Positions 53,100 to 63,629 of a stretch of DNA of 64,000 nucleotides are shown here, in pieces (within the stretch, counting starts at the first letter, position 1; each line of letters begins with the position of its first letter). Below the pieces are notes generated by a model. It saw nothing but the letters and a program-made list of their open reading frames with translations, did not search any database and was not told the DNA's origin. Source of the DNA: Mesostigma viride. Taxonomy: Eukaryota; Streptophyta; Mesostigmatophyceae; Mesostigmatales; Mesostigmataceae. The translations under genes were made by a program, and so were the position numbers. The stretch lies in contig RPFO01000579.1 in NCBI GenBank assembly GCA_009746045.1, positions 656,160-720,159 of the forward strand, given 5' to 3'.

Positions 53100-53400
53100 A
53101 GAAATATGATAAAAACGCGCCGTTGACCTGTCGTGCATGTCGCTTCTCCAGCTACCTGTCTGCGTTCGCTTTTTTTGCAAGTTTTTCCAGGTGTTGGTGC
53201 GAGTGCTTCTCTGTCAATATTGTTTCAAAGCCGGTTTGTTTATTGGCTGGGGACGACCCCAGAGCCGCCCGCCGTCACATGCACAAAACATGGCACATGG
53301 CGCAAGAGGCGTTCGGTTATTTACTGGAGAAAATTGGCCCGATCAGCGAGCCGAATCTCCAGACAACAGCGGGCAAGGGCTCCGGTTGGACGTGGTAAGA
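53100..53400 (+). other. Possible exon, unassigned
   Basis: The plus-strand frame ending DPRAARRHMHKTWHMAQEAF, GYLLEKIGPISEPNLQTTAG, KGSGWTW runs to a GTAAGA donor at about 53394. Its last 25 bases (ACAGCGGGCAAGGGCTCCGG, TTGGACG) recur at 53552-53580, the exon-edge echo pattern seen in the real genes here. I cannot identify a product or joined exons. Confidence 0.25.
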
Positions 53401-53695
53401 CCCGAGCAAATGCTCATGGGTACATTATGAGAATGGCTTTCTCATAGCTGCGACTATGGTACCTTGGAGCGGGTATATGGCATCGCTTCAAACACGTGGT
53501 CCAAAAATGGGGAACGCCCTGGCATTCTGCGAGAACTTGTAGAAACAGCAAACAGCGGGCGTATGTTCCGGTTGGACGCCTATGGTAACCTGGACAGTGT
53601 ATACGTCGTCGCTGGCTCCCTGCAAACACAGTGCCCTGCCCACCCATACGTGCATGTGCACATGTGGCATGTGCGCATGCACACGCACATGCACT

Positions 53696-54060
53696 ACACG
53701 CACACGCACACGCACACGCACACGCACACGCACACGCACACGCACACGCACACGCACACGCACACGCACACGCACACGCACACGCACACGCACACGCACA
53801 CGCACACGCACACGCACACGCACACGCACACGCACACGCACACGCACACGCACACGCACGCGCACGCGCACGCGCACGCGCACGCGCACGCGCACGCGCA
53901 CGCGCACGCGCACGCGCACGCACACGCACACGCACACGCACACGCACACGCACACGCACACGCACACGCACACGCACACGCACACGCACACGCACACGCA
54001 CACGCACACGCACACGCACACGCACACGCACACGCGCACGCACACGCACACGCACATCTA
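53696..54060 (+). repeat. (CACACG)n hexanucleotide array with a CGCACG core
   Basis: About 360 bp of CACACG units have an internal block of pure CGCACG (53860-53920). It alternates purine and pyrimidine throughout, so Z-DNA formation is plausible. Open frames on both strands (His-Thr, Cys-Val and Arg-Thr dipeptides) are artefacts. Confidence 0.97.
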
Positions 54061-54062
54061 GA

Positions 54063-54325
54063 GTCCCTCCCTCCTCCCTCCCTCCCTCCTCCTCCCTCCC
54101 TCCCTCCCTCCCTCCCTCCCTCCCTCCCTCCCTCCCTCCTCCCTCCCTCCCTCCCTCCCTCCCTCCCTCCCTCCCTCCCTCCCTCCCTCCTCCCTCCCTC
54201 CCTCCCTCCCTCCCTCCCTCCCTCCCTCCCTCCCTCCCTCCTCCCTCCCTCCCTCCCTCCCTCCCTCCCTCCCTCCCTCCCTCCCTCCCTCCCTCCCTCC
54301 CTCCCTCCCTCCCTCCCTCCCTCAC
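54063..54325 (+). repeat. (CCCT)n array with periodic CTCCTCC interruptions
   Basis: The tetranucleotide run is interrupted by one-base deletions at about 54074, 54088, 54138, 54190 and 54241. The last three are 51-52 bp apart, indicating higher-order duplication of a block of about 51 bp. Confidence 0.95.
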
Positions 54326-54540
54326 ACACACATTCTTTTCATGGATGGGCATCTGATTTCCCATATTAGAGTGGGCATAAGCAAGAGTTTGTTTAATACC
54401 TTAACTCCTCACTTCATTTTGCAAATGTGAGTCAACTTTTCAGAATTATAATAATGGAAATTCCATTAGCTTACCAATCAGCCAATGTTTTCTAATGCAC
54501 ACGCGTGGCCACCAATGACCAACGACGAAGCAAGCAACGG

Positions 54541-56206
54541 CTACAAGTCATCGAAGAGCGCCTCATTGCCACCGTCATCATCGTCGTCATACCGCTTCCC
54601 CATGACCCCAATGAACTGCGAATAATCCTGCCCACCACTAACATCTGCGCTGCCATCATCCCCATCGTCCTTCTTGACATCCCTGTCTCTCCGCCGCGCC
54701 CGCTTGTCCTTAATCCCGACACCCGTCTCGCTCTCGCGGCCCCTCTCCTCGCCACTGGCCCCTCCCTCGCCCTCCGTCCCCTCCAGGGAATCCGATGACG
54801 GGGGCCGCGCCACGCCCCTGCCAGCTGTCACGATCGTGTCCCTCGGCACGAGCTTGACGGCGATCCGGCGGCGGCGGTTGAGCGTGTCGGGGTCGGCGCC
54901 CTCAGGGAGGACCTCGACGCGGCAGGGGCTGCGCAGGCGAGGCACAAAGTATTCGCCGCCGGCCTCCAGCTGCATATACCGGCGGGGAAAGAAAAAACTA
55001 GGCAAATCGGCAGGTTAAGTAGGCCTGCTACTAAGGTTAAGGTCAAAGTAAAGTTAAGGTTCAGGTGCAGGTTCAGTTTACCTAGACCGGCTTCTAACCG
55101 CAAACTCAAGTGGTTCCTTTCTGAGATAATTTGTCATACACAAGAGATGAAGCACGGTTACTTCAAAAGTGATGAACATGTTGTCGGAAAGGATAAGGGT
55201 GCCGCCATACGAGTTCACAGAACAACGAATCCATTCGTCAAACCTTGGTACTGAATATTTTCTAGGCCATACAAACCCAAACCCATCCTCGGCACCAGTC
55301 ACATGAGCATGAGGTAGAGTAGCATACTGATGAGAAACAATCACAATCACATTATAACCATGACACTTACCACCATTTACTAACCGGCCGACGCATAGCC
55401 ATCTCATCCTCATTTTAAGTATAATATTCACATCCTCGGCGGAGACCCCTTCTCAGTACCACACCATTCGACACTGTTATTACAATACCATGCCATTCGA
55501 CACTGTTATTACAATACCATGCCATTCGACACTGTTATTGCAATGATTGTTGTCATACTTACATCTTACATCCTCGGCGGGGACGTAGCCGTCCAGCTCT
55601 CACCCCATCTCCATACCATACTGACTATGACGATAGCAAATTTAAAACTAATGCTAAATATACTTTCGCTAGTACTGCTAAATATACTTTCACTAGTACT
55701 GCTAAAGATACTTTCACTAGTACTGCTAAATATACTTTCACTAGTACTGCTAAATATACTTTCAATACCACCGCTAAAATCACTACTGCAAATAATACTC
55801 ACATCCTCGGCGGACACGTAGCCGTCCAGCTGGCACCCCATCTCGACAAACATGCCGCCCCGGGGCTTGCCCGCCTCGAGCTCGTCGCTCTCGCTTCCGT
55901 CATCCGCCACAAACTTCTTCACCTTGGCCGCATGCACCTGTCCCTCCTCCAGATCCTGCCCGACAACATGTGTGGAGACATGAGACAAGCAAAGGGGTAA
56001 CAAGGGGCTTGAACAAGTCACAGGTAGACAACAAGGGACGAGGGACGAAAGGCCCCTTGCCTCATCCTGTGGGGTTCCGACCGCGAGCCCCATTGAGTGA
56101 CTCAGTAGAGGCAGAATGATCAACAAAGAGGGTCAGGGGATACCTGGCCCGTGGCCAGATCCTGCGTGTCCTCACGCAGGCACAAAATAATAATAATAAT
56201 AATAAC

Positions 56207-56238
<32 letters not shown>

Positions 56239-59200
56239 CAACACACAGTAGAAACAAGTATGAGTTGACAATGACAGCTGTATGATAAGTAAACACAGCA
56301 GAAACAACAAGGAAACAAGGTGATTAAGTCACAACAGTTACCGAAGGGCTCATCATGGGGTTTACCAAAGGGTGAGACATCAAGCCTCATGCAAGTCCTT
56401 CAGGACCGCACGTGCGGAAATACGCAGAGTACAAATTGCTTCAGGACCGCAAGTGTGAGGCATGAAAAGGTGCACAAAGTCACATACGAACGTAATCAAG
56501 GAATAGATTGACGTCATACAGGGTCAAAAGGCACCTGACATTCGCACCAGTCCTGCGTGTCCCTCGGGGACACTGGAGTCATGAATTAACAGCTAACACA
56601 CAGGCACGCAATAAGACACCCATGACCAGATGAGCAAGTAAACAATTCACTAAACAACTGACGTAATAACAAACTGACTAAGTCAATTAACTGACAAAGT
56701 CACAAATCAACCAAGTCCCCCTCGTAGTGGGCCCACACTCCACGCACAAGCACAGAGTCAGAACTCAGGCGACAAGGAACATTCCCAGTCATGAGCCGCA
56801 ACTTAGCAAAGTTGTTAACCTACGAACCTACGAAAGAGCATAGGGATCTAAAGACACTTACCACCCACCAGCCATCCAACCAACCATCTCCCCAATCCCC
56901 CCCCCCCCCCCCCCCACTCACCACCGCATGTACATTCGCACACATGCACGGATTAATTAACGCACACATATGATCAGCCACCAGCCATCAGCCACCAGCC
57001 ACCACCGTGTCTAAGCACACACACATGCACGCATGCCCCCCCCCCCCCCCCCCCCAAAGTTCTTGGAAAGAAACAAACTAGGCACCTTGAGGCGGAAGCG
57101 CCGCTGCTCCACCTTGCCGCCGCTCTTGAGGGAGAGCCGCAGCGTCTTGCGCCGCGCGTCGACCGCGATCACGCGCACACGCACACGGGTGCCGCGCTCG
57201 AGCCGCCGATCCGTCGGCTTACGCTCGCCGATCTCGCTCACGTGGAGCAGCCCGTCCTGTTATAGAGGGGATGGGCCCACATGCGCATATAAAATGGGTT
57301 GTTTCCCGTGTCAATGGCATGAATACACCCAATACCCATGTCACTCAGGTAGAGAGCCCGTCCTGTTAGAGGGGATGGGTCGATATGCATGAGGCAACCA
57401 TGAGGCAATAATGAGACCACTACTTATATATAACAATACACAACTACTTCTAGAGGCAACAATGAGACCACTACTTATATAACAATACACAACTACTTCT
57501 AGAGGCAACGATGAGACCACTACTTATATAACAATACACAACTACTTATATAGGCAACCATGAGACCACTACTTATACATAGCAATACACAACTACTTAT
57601 ATAGGCAACAATGAGACCACTACTTATATAACAATACACAACAAATACTTATACAGGCAACAATGAGACCTTTACTTATATATGTGTGTATCATGGGTTA
57701 ATACGTGTACCGGTTGAGAACCTTTTCAATGCAAATGACGACGATATAAACCGATCTCGCTCACGCGGAGCCAGCCATCCTGCTATAGAAAGAATGGGTC
57801 AATATGCGTGTACAGTATCATCCAGCGCACAGCTTGTAATGACACCGACACAAACCGATCTCGCTCACGCGGAGCCGTCCTGTCGTGATTCCAATATTTT
57901 GATAGTTTGTCATAAGGATCGCTGCGATGCAGATGTTCAGATGTTCAGATATTCAAAAGTTCAGAAGTTCAGAACACCTGGGAATTGCTTTACTACAATC
58001 GGCCTGGCAGGTGCGGCAGGCAGTCCTATTATATTCATGGGTCCTATTAAACTTTAGGGATCCTACTGTGTTGAATGGTCCTATTATAGTAGCAGTGCAT
58101 GAGTCCTACCATATTACATGGGTCCTATTTCTAAATGGGTCAATGCACGTATCGTTCGTTGGAGCAACGTTCAGGCCAACAGAAAACTGGGTGCTGCAAA
58201 TCTCTCTGTTGGCTCGGTTCACCAATCTCACCCACACGCAGCAGCCTGTGCTTTGCCGATTGGATGAATCGTTTGCAACTACGCCCAAGCAAGCAGACCC
58301 CTGACCCCATGGAGGCCGCCCTCCGGGAGCTAGAATAATACATAGAATAACTATTTGAATAATCATTGATAGCCCAGGGACGGTCACACAAACGAATTGC
58401 AGCGCGCTGGGTGTCGCAACGCCAATCTCAGTCACGGGGAGCTAGCCGTCCCTGATTGGGCGGGCGGGCAGCACATACTGGATAGATTGTGGGGATAGGG
58501 GAAGGTTAGTCTGTATACGGGTGTTTATTTTGTGCTCCCTACCGCCACACGAATGGACCCTGTTCGTCACCTTAACAAGAACGTGGCATCTGGGCACTAG
58601 CAAACCGTCCTGTTAAGATGGGCGGGCAGGCACGTGAAAGGATTGTCGCGAAGCTTTGTTGTAAGCTACTGTGGCATATAATGTTTATTGCAGTACACAG
58701 TGACTAAGCGACTGTTAGCGGATAGGGGGACGCTGTAAGGAAGCTCTGAAGCTTCAATTTTTCTTTCTTACCTAAAAGCTTTTTCATTCCATTCACAGTA
58801 TAACGCCCTTTCCTGCAGGATAAGGGGGACCATGGACATGGATCCATTAGAAACGGTAAGTAGGACCTACCATGTACAATGGCGAGGGGAGGGAAGATTG
58901 CTGTCCTGTTACCGCGGCACAAAGCACCGGATGGTGGCTCAGGATGCTGCCTCGCCCCCCTCCCAAAGCCCGAAAAAAAATAAATAAAAAATGATTGACA
59001 ATACGTATAGTAGCAGTAATGACGATAGTAATAGTGAAACAAAGAATGTGATAAAAGTAATAACAGGAATCTAGATAATAATATTAGGCATCCTTCAACA
59101 GGACATACTTAGGGCTTACGGAGTAGACATATTTGAAATTTTGAACTATGATGGTCCTGCACATGGCAACGATACGCATGACCGAGAAGAACCGGCCCGC

Positions 59201-61027
59201 AGTCCTATTCGATACATGAGCTATGTGAAGCGGCGAGGTAGATATGGTAGTTCAGGGGGTTGCCTTGCGGGGCCGTAGGGCAACCCACCTGGCTATTCAA
59301 TACACGAGCTCTTTGTGGCGGCGACCCATCTCGTCGTCAGAAAGCAACAACCGTGAAAACGCTAGCTGCCCAAATCCGAGATTCCGCGGAACACAGAAAG
59401 TAAGAAAACCTAGAAGCTACCAGCAAGGAATCGAACGTAGGACCTGTGGCATGATTTCGCGGCTGTGTGAGTCTCCCGATCCGAAGGCATCTCACTTAAC
59501 GTGTCGAAACACCCCAACTGCGAAAAACCTCTTTACCGGAGAGGGGTGCCAATATGTCCGATATTGCTGAATCTATAGAAGATGACTCACCACTAGACGT
59601 AAGTGCGCAGGTGTACTACGCACGGACCTACACGATATTCTAGTATCGCCGAAGTAGGCAGGTTGACCACGGCTGGAATCTGGTTTTAGTGTAACGTACA
59701 AACCTAGAGGACGTAGCCGAATCTAACTAATACCAACCGATCTTACATCGTCGTCAGAAAGCAACAACCGTGAAAACGCTAGCTGCCCAAATCTGAGATT
59801 CCGCGGAACACAGAAAGTAAGAAAGCCTAGAAGCTACCAGCTAGGAATCGAACATAGGACCTTTGGCATGATTTCGCGGCTGTGTGAGTCTCCCACCTGG
59901 CTATTCGCTACACGAGCTCTTTGTGCGGTGACCCACCTGGCTCGCGCCGACGTCGACGATGCACCCAAACGGGAAGCACGCGCGCACGCGCCCGTCCAGC
60001 ACCTTGCCGCGCCGGATCTCCTCCAGAGGGACACGGTCCGGCCCCTCACGCGTGATTGGCCCAGACTCCTCTACCCGTGCGCCAGCATTACTATCGTTGC
60101 CCTGCTTTCCGCCAGCATTATTGTTGTTTTTTACCTGCCTGGAGCCGCCTTGACGGGGGGGGGAGGAGGAGGCATTACCGCTGTCGTTGGTGGCGCCGTC
60201 GGCAGAGCCTGATGCTTTCGGGCGGCCCGCTGCGTCTTTTTTCTTGTTGTTGGGCTTGGCCTTGGGGGGGTTGTCGTCAAAAAGGGAGATGGTGTACCTG
60301 CAGGGGGGGGTGGGTGTGATGGTGGCATGTGTGTGTGCGTGTGGGGGGGGGAATCGATGAATTTCAAAAGGGGAGGAGGATTGTTCATGCAACCCCTTAG
60401 GGCACGACGAGCACAGCAACTTCCAGTCGGCCACTGCAGCGGTTGCCAGTATCCATGTTCAAGCAGCCACCAGGCGCTTGAGTGCGCGCCGAGGCTATGC
60501 TGCACGCTGAAGCTAGAGTGCACGCCGAGGCACGGGGTGGAGTGGCAGAGTGTGCGCCTGCAAACACGGCCTATATATCCCGACAGTTAGGGCGTACATT
60601 GAGCGTGGGCACAGGTATCATTACAGAGATATCCCGGGGACCCTGGGGCATTCATCATAATAGATTGAAGGATACGGGTTAAGTTGGACACGAAAAGGAG
60701 GAATGGGGCTGCCGGTAACGTGATAGCAACCTTTTAAATGTCGCAGCAGCGACGACAGTCGAGACCGCCGGCTGGCCTGGCTGGGACTTACCGAGTGCCA
60801 CGTACGGGTTTTGCCCCTGCAGCGCTCTTCTTTGCGTCGCTGCCGCCAGCACTGCAGATGCACCGGAGAGGTGCCTCGGTATGCTTCCGTAGGGGGGCTG
60901 TCAGCTGTCTGCTGGAGCTTTTCACTGCCCGGCCCAGACTAGACTTGAGCTTGGAGGGGGCCGCTGTCAAACAGCCAACTTGAGCAGATGCAGCATTTAG
61001 AAGCCCAATTGGATTCGCTGGGGCCAT
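54541..61027 (-). CDS. Chloroplast S1-domain RNA-binding protein
   Basis: Five exons join in frame with GT-AG introns: 61027-60792, 60297-59937, 57256-57086, 55955-55803, 54969-54541 (449 residues). Exon 1 is a transit-peptide-like region, MAPANPIGLLNAASAQVGCL then TAAPSKLKSSLGRAVKSSSR (Ser/Ala/Lys-rich, no acidic residues early on). Exon 2 has a low-complexity linker and begins the S1 fold (LEEIRRGKVLDGRVRACFPF, GCIVDVGAS). Exon 3 completes it (DGLLHVSEIGER...LERGTRVRVRVIAVDARRKT, LRLSLK). Exon 4 carries GGMFVEMGCQLDGYVSAED, possibly part of a second, degenerate S1-like unit. Exon 5 ends in a charged, acidic tail (GKRYDDDDDGGNEALFDDL). S1 domains bind single-stranded RNA; a role in plastid translation or mRNA stability is inferred. 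It could be a plastid ribosome-associated S1 protein or an rbcL/psb mRNA-binding S1 protein. Confidence 0.88.
55427..55612 (-). repeat. Two copies of the 3' edge of S1-protein exon 4
   Basis: On the plus strand the true edge reads CACATCCTCGGCGGACACGT, AGCCGTCCAGCTGGCACCCC (55799-55840). It recurs at 55563-55605 (ACATCCTCGGCGGGGACGTA..., TCACCCCATCTC) and, shorter, at 55429-55449 (CACATCCTCGGCGGAGAC). The donor base pattern is kept in each (GAGGATGT on the sense strand). Confidence 0.9.
55640..55795 (+). repeat. 25-bp tandem repeat, about 5 copies
   Basis: TGCTAAATATACTTTCACTA, GTACT and variants, in the intron between S1 exons 4 and 5. Confidence 0.9.
56184..56238 (+). repeat. (AAT)n microsatellite
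   Basis: About 17 AAT/AAC units, intronic in the S1 gene. Poly-C runs lie at about 56897-56916 and 57037-57055. The latter is poly-G on the sense strand just after the exon 3 donor. Confidence 0.95.
57338..58640 (-). repeat. Six or more decaying copies of the 5' edge of S1-protein exon 3
   Basis: On the plus strand the true edge is GATCTCGCTCACGTGGAGCA, GCCCGTCCTGTTATAGAGGG, GATGGG (57226-57272). Copies lie at 57345-57375 (AGCCCGTCCTGTTAGAGGGG), 57748-57800 (CGATCTCGCTCACGCGGAGC...CTATAGAAAGAATGGG), 57858-57888 (same start, CGTCCTG end), 58221-58260, 58420-58460 (CAATCTCAGTCACGGGGAGC) and 58603-58635 (ACCGTCCTGTTAAGATGGGC). Spacing is irregular, 90-400 bp. Confidence 0.88.
57415..57690 (+). 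repeat. About 50-bp tandem repeat, five to six copies
   Basis: AGGCAACAATGAGACCACTA, CTTATATAACAATACACAAC, TACTTCT. It starts directly downstream (on +) of the first exon-edge copy and appears to be a secondary amplification within one echo's spacer. Confidence 0.92.
59205..59936 (-). repeat. Copies of the S1 exon 2 donor edge and a 145-bp duplicated tRNA-like segment
   Basis: ACCCACCTGGCT (plus strand; the exon 2 donor edge at 59931-59942) recurs at 59284 and 59892 followed by ATTC(A/G)(A/C)TACACGAGCTCTTTGT. A third, weaker relative of that filler lies at 59207-59235. Between them 59327-59475 and 59750-59892 are about 93% identical and carry GAGATTCCGCGGAACACAGA and, on the minus strand, a GTTCGATTCC B-box-like motif. 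Confidence 0.85.
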
Positions 61028-61747
61028 TACTTCCCACAACAACTGGTACCAAGGTCCTGACAACCAAACACAGCTCAGTTTATAGAGAAACGGGGGCACA
61101 ACCAGAAAAAGGCAATAGATGCCGCTATTCAAATAAGCCGTAGCCCATTTGCATATACCAAGCGAAAACTCCACACGTTTCTAGCTTTTTCGGATTTTGG
61201 CAAGCCTGCCCTATGTCACAAAAGCATGCAAAGTGCTCACTTCGGCATGAGACGGCAAGATATCGTAAATTCCACGCATGAAATGGCCATTGCCACTGCA
61301 GTAGCAGAGATGCGCACTGTGGCAAGCCTGTGGTGTTACTCCAAGGAAAATGGATCGATCGATAGCCTAACGTGTCAAGACGTGGCAATCGGCAGAATTA
61401 ACAAAAAATCGATCACCATGGACGGCAGGTGGCCGCAAAAGCGCGCACGACGAGCCAAAACCTGTTTGAGTCGACTATCACCCACTTATTACTCGCCAGG
61501 TGGAGGCATGAGATGCGGCCAAATACACCGAATGCTGGCAGCCATGACAGTGCTGCCGGGCTTTTGAGAGAAATCAGAAATGCCTTAACCGGTGCGAAAA
61601 ATTCCAAGATTTTGCGGTTAAGTTTGAAAATCCATGGCCGGCCATATGGCCTAGCATACTGAGATCCAATGTCTGTGCGTGACATCATGTATATCTTGAA
61701 TAACATACACGTCTGGGACCTTTCTTTTTGGCGGGCGTCCCCGCAAA
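61028..61747. promoter_or_regulatory. Divergent promoter region between the S1 gene (-) and the codanin-like gene (+)
   Basis: 720 bp separate two start codons on opposite strands, so both promoters and 5' UTRs must lie here. I see no clear TATA box or repeats. The segment is lower in GC than the flanking exons and is free of the microsatellites that fill other spacers. Confidence 0.5.
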
Positions 61748-62947
61748 ATGGAAGGGCCAAGTCGGTTTCTTCCCCTAGAATTATCGATGAAAGAAGCGGA
61801 ATGGGGATATGCTGACGAGTCGGCGATGGAAGATGCCGACGAAGATGCGCTGGAAGACTCCGCCAACACGGCAGAAGGAAAGCTATTGGAAGCTTTCCTC
61901 AAAGAAGAGGTATCTTTGAAGGCCCTTCTGCAGTGGGTGAAGTCACCGGGGTTCAACCTTCCCGAGCCCCACGCGTACCTCGGCAGCTCCCTATCTCGAC
62001 ATGTGTTCGCATCATACTGTGCAAATTTCATTGCTCAGTCGTGCGAACGAGCAATTTGGAGCAGCGCTAGCCAGTCGCCGTTCCCCCGAAGCAGTCTACC
62101 TAGCCACGACACGCCCGACGGGATTACCACCGCCGAGAATGTCTCCGCGTCTCCCGCAATCCCCCCGGACGGCCTCCGACAACGCAGCTGGGGCGATCTG
62201 CGTGCAAACGACACGCCACCACCTGCTTCAATCTCCAGGGCTGCACCAGGGAGGCCGCTCGCTTATGCTGGTGACGTCCAACAGCAGCCAGGCCCCAGCG
62301 GCGCTAATCCTGGAGCACGCCCTGCGACGGCCAGCGGCGCTCCCTCTCTGGCCCCAGGAACCGCGCGGATCAGCGCCGATGCCAGCGCACCATCCGCGAT
62401 CTCAAATGCTAGCAAGCCGCAGTGGGCCAGCCTGGCCAACCGCCCAGGGCATGCGCTGGTTCCTCCAGGCCTAGCCGCCAGAGACACCGCCTCGGGTGAT
62501 GTAGCACGGCCTAACACCAACCCAGGTGATGTCACACGGCCTCATGTCGCCCCAGCTGACGTGGCAATACCACGACCAACTGCCAATCCAGGTGATATGG
62601 CGCCGTCACGGCCTCGTGCCGCCCCAGGTGACGCCGGGCGGCCTACAACGACCTCAGCTCAGTGGCCGCTGCAAGGCAAGCCGGCCGTGACTTTGGACGC
62701 GCGCGCGGTTAGGCCTCACGCATCTGGAGGGGCTGGCAGGGACAGCGGCGCGCCCAGGGACGCGGCGGTATCCCTGGATGACCGGGACTTCCCCTCGCTG
62801 GGTGCTGCCGTCGTCACGAAACCCGCACGGGCGGGGGAGGCTCCTTGCAGCCGCAACCAGGCAAGGGGTGCTTGCTATCGTTACAACTTACACAGAAACA
62901 TGCTTCCTAGTGTGTATACTTTCTATAGTAAGCATGTGTTCTATTAA
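61748..62947 (+). CDS. Codanin-1-like protein, first exon (3' partial; true exon end probably about 62860-62873)
   Basis: A 399-residue frame starts MEGPSRFLPLELSMKEAEWG. Residues about 45-100 (KLLEAFLKEEVSLKALLQWV...SRHVFASYCANFIAQSCERA) match the N-terminal helical block of codanin-1 as I remember it (L-L-x-E-E-V-S-x-x-x-x-x-W). A disordered Pro/Ala/Gly-rich stretch with NPGDV/APGDA-type repeats follows, then LDDRDFPSLGAAVV, like the short D-F-P-x-L motif of that family. Codanin-1 binds the histone chaperone Asf1 and restrains its nuclear import. The remainder of the protein is beyond the window. The last about 25 codons (CYRYNLHRNMLPSVYTFYSK) look intronic; a donor near 62860-62875 (CCAG|GCAAGG or AAGGG|GTGCTT) is likely. 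Confidence 0.52.
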   Translation: MEGPSRFLPLELSMKEAEWGYADESAMEDADEDALEDSANTAEGKLLEAFLKEEVSLKALLQWVKSPGFNLPEPHAYLGSSLSRHVFASYCANFIAQSCERAIWSSASQSPFPRSSLPSHDTPDGITTAENVSASPAIPPDGLRQRSWGDLRANDTPPPASISRAAPGRPLAYAGDVQQQPGPSGANPGARPATASGAPSLAPGTARISADASAPSAISNASKPQWASLANRPGHALVPPGLAARDTASGDVARPNTNPGDVTRPHVAPADVAIPRPTANPGDMAPSRPRAAPGDAGRPTTTSAQWPLQGKPAVTLDARAVRPHASGGAGRDSGAPRDAAVSLDDRDFPSLGAAVVTKPARAGEAPCSRNQARGACYRYNLHRNMLPSVYTFYSKHVFY

Positions 62948-63084
62948 GTATAAAAATAAAATGACTAGCCAGTTCATTTAAGTTATGGGGTCGCTTTGCC
63001 CAGTTCTAGTTTGGAGAAGAGAACAAGTTGCTGTCTCCCACTCTAGCTTAGTGTTGTTGAATGAGTACATGTGATTATCTGTGT

Positions 63085-63210
63085 GAACATGATCTGCTAT
63101 GGCAGAGACTAGGCGTATATTTATGGTATATCTATTTATGGCAGAAACTAGGCGTATATTTATGGTATATCTATTTATGGCAGAGACTATCTGTCTATTT
63201 ATGGTTAGTT
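63085..63210 (+). repeat. About 39-bp tandem repeat, three copies
   Basis: TATGGCAGA(G/A)ACTAGGCGTA, TATTTATGGTATATCTATT. It lies in the presumed first intron of the codanin-like gene. Confidence 0.92.
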
Positions 63211-63249
63211 GATATGGTGGCTGCAAAGGAATCCTGTGCTGTGTCATGC

Positions 63250-63460
63250 ACAAGTGGCTAGCCAGGTCGATCCCATCGTACTCTGTCTATCTATTTGAAT
63301 AGCCAGGTTGATCCCATCTTACTCTGTCTATCTATTTGAATAGCCAGGTTGATCCCATCTCACTCTGCCTGTCTATTTGACTAGCCAGGTCAACCCCATC
63401 TCACTCTGTCTATCTATTTGACTAGCCAGGCCGATCCCATCTCACTCTGTCCATCTCCTG
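63250..63460 (+). repeat. About 46-bp tandem repeat, five copies
   Basis: TAGCCAGGTTGATCCCATCT, CACTCTGTCTATCTATTTGA with graded divergence. It ends at CCTGTACAG|GTGCTGCTTGCACC (about 63469), which could be an acceptor or a further edge copy of CAAGGGGTGCTTGC at 62862-62880. Confidence 0.92.
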
Positions 63461-63629
63461 TACAGGTGCTGCTTGCACCTGGGTTGCGGGCTGCACTAAG
63501 GCGTAGAGGTCTGATGCGGTGTTTCCCTGCTTCTAGCCGTGTGGCGCGCTTCTTAGTGGTACCGTTGAGTCATCATATCCAAGACCTGCCTTTGAATGGA
63601 AGCAGCAGCGGGGGCCACAGTGCGGCGCA

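Noticed and set aside
53414-54369. Overlapping long frames of Cys-Val, His-Thr, Arg-Gly-Gly and Pro-Ser repeats
   Set aside because: These are simple-repeat artefacts of the CACACG and CCCT arrays; all frames are open.
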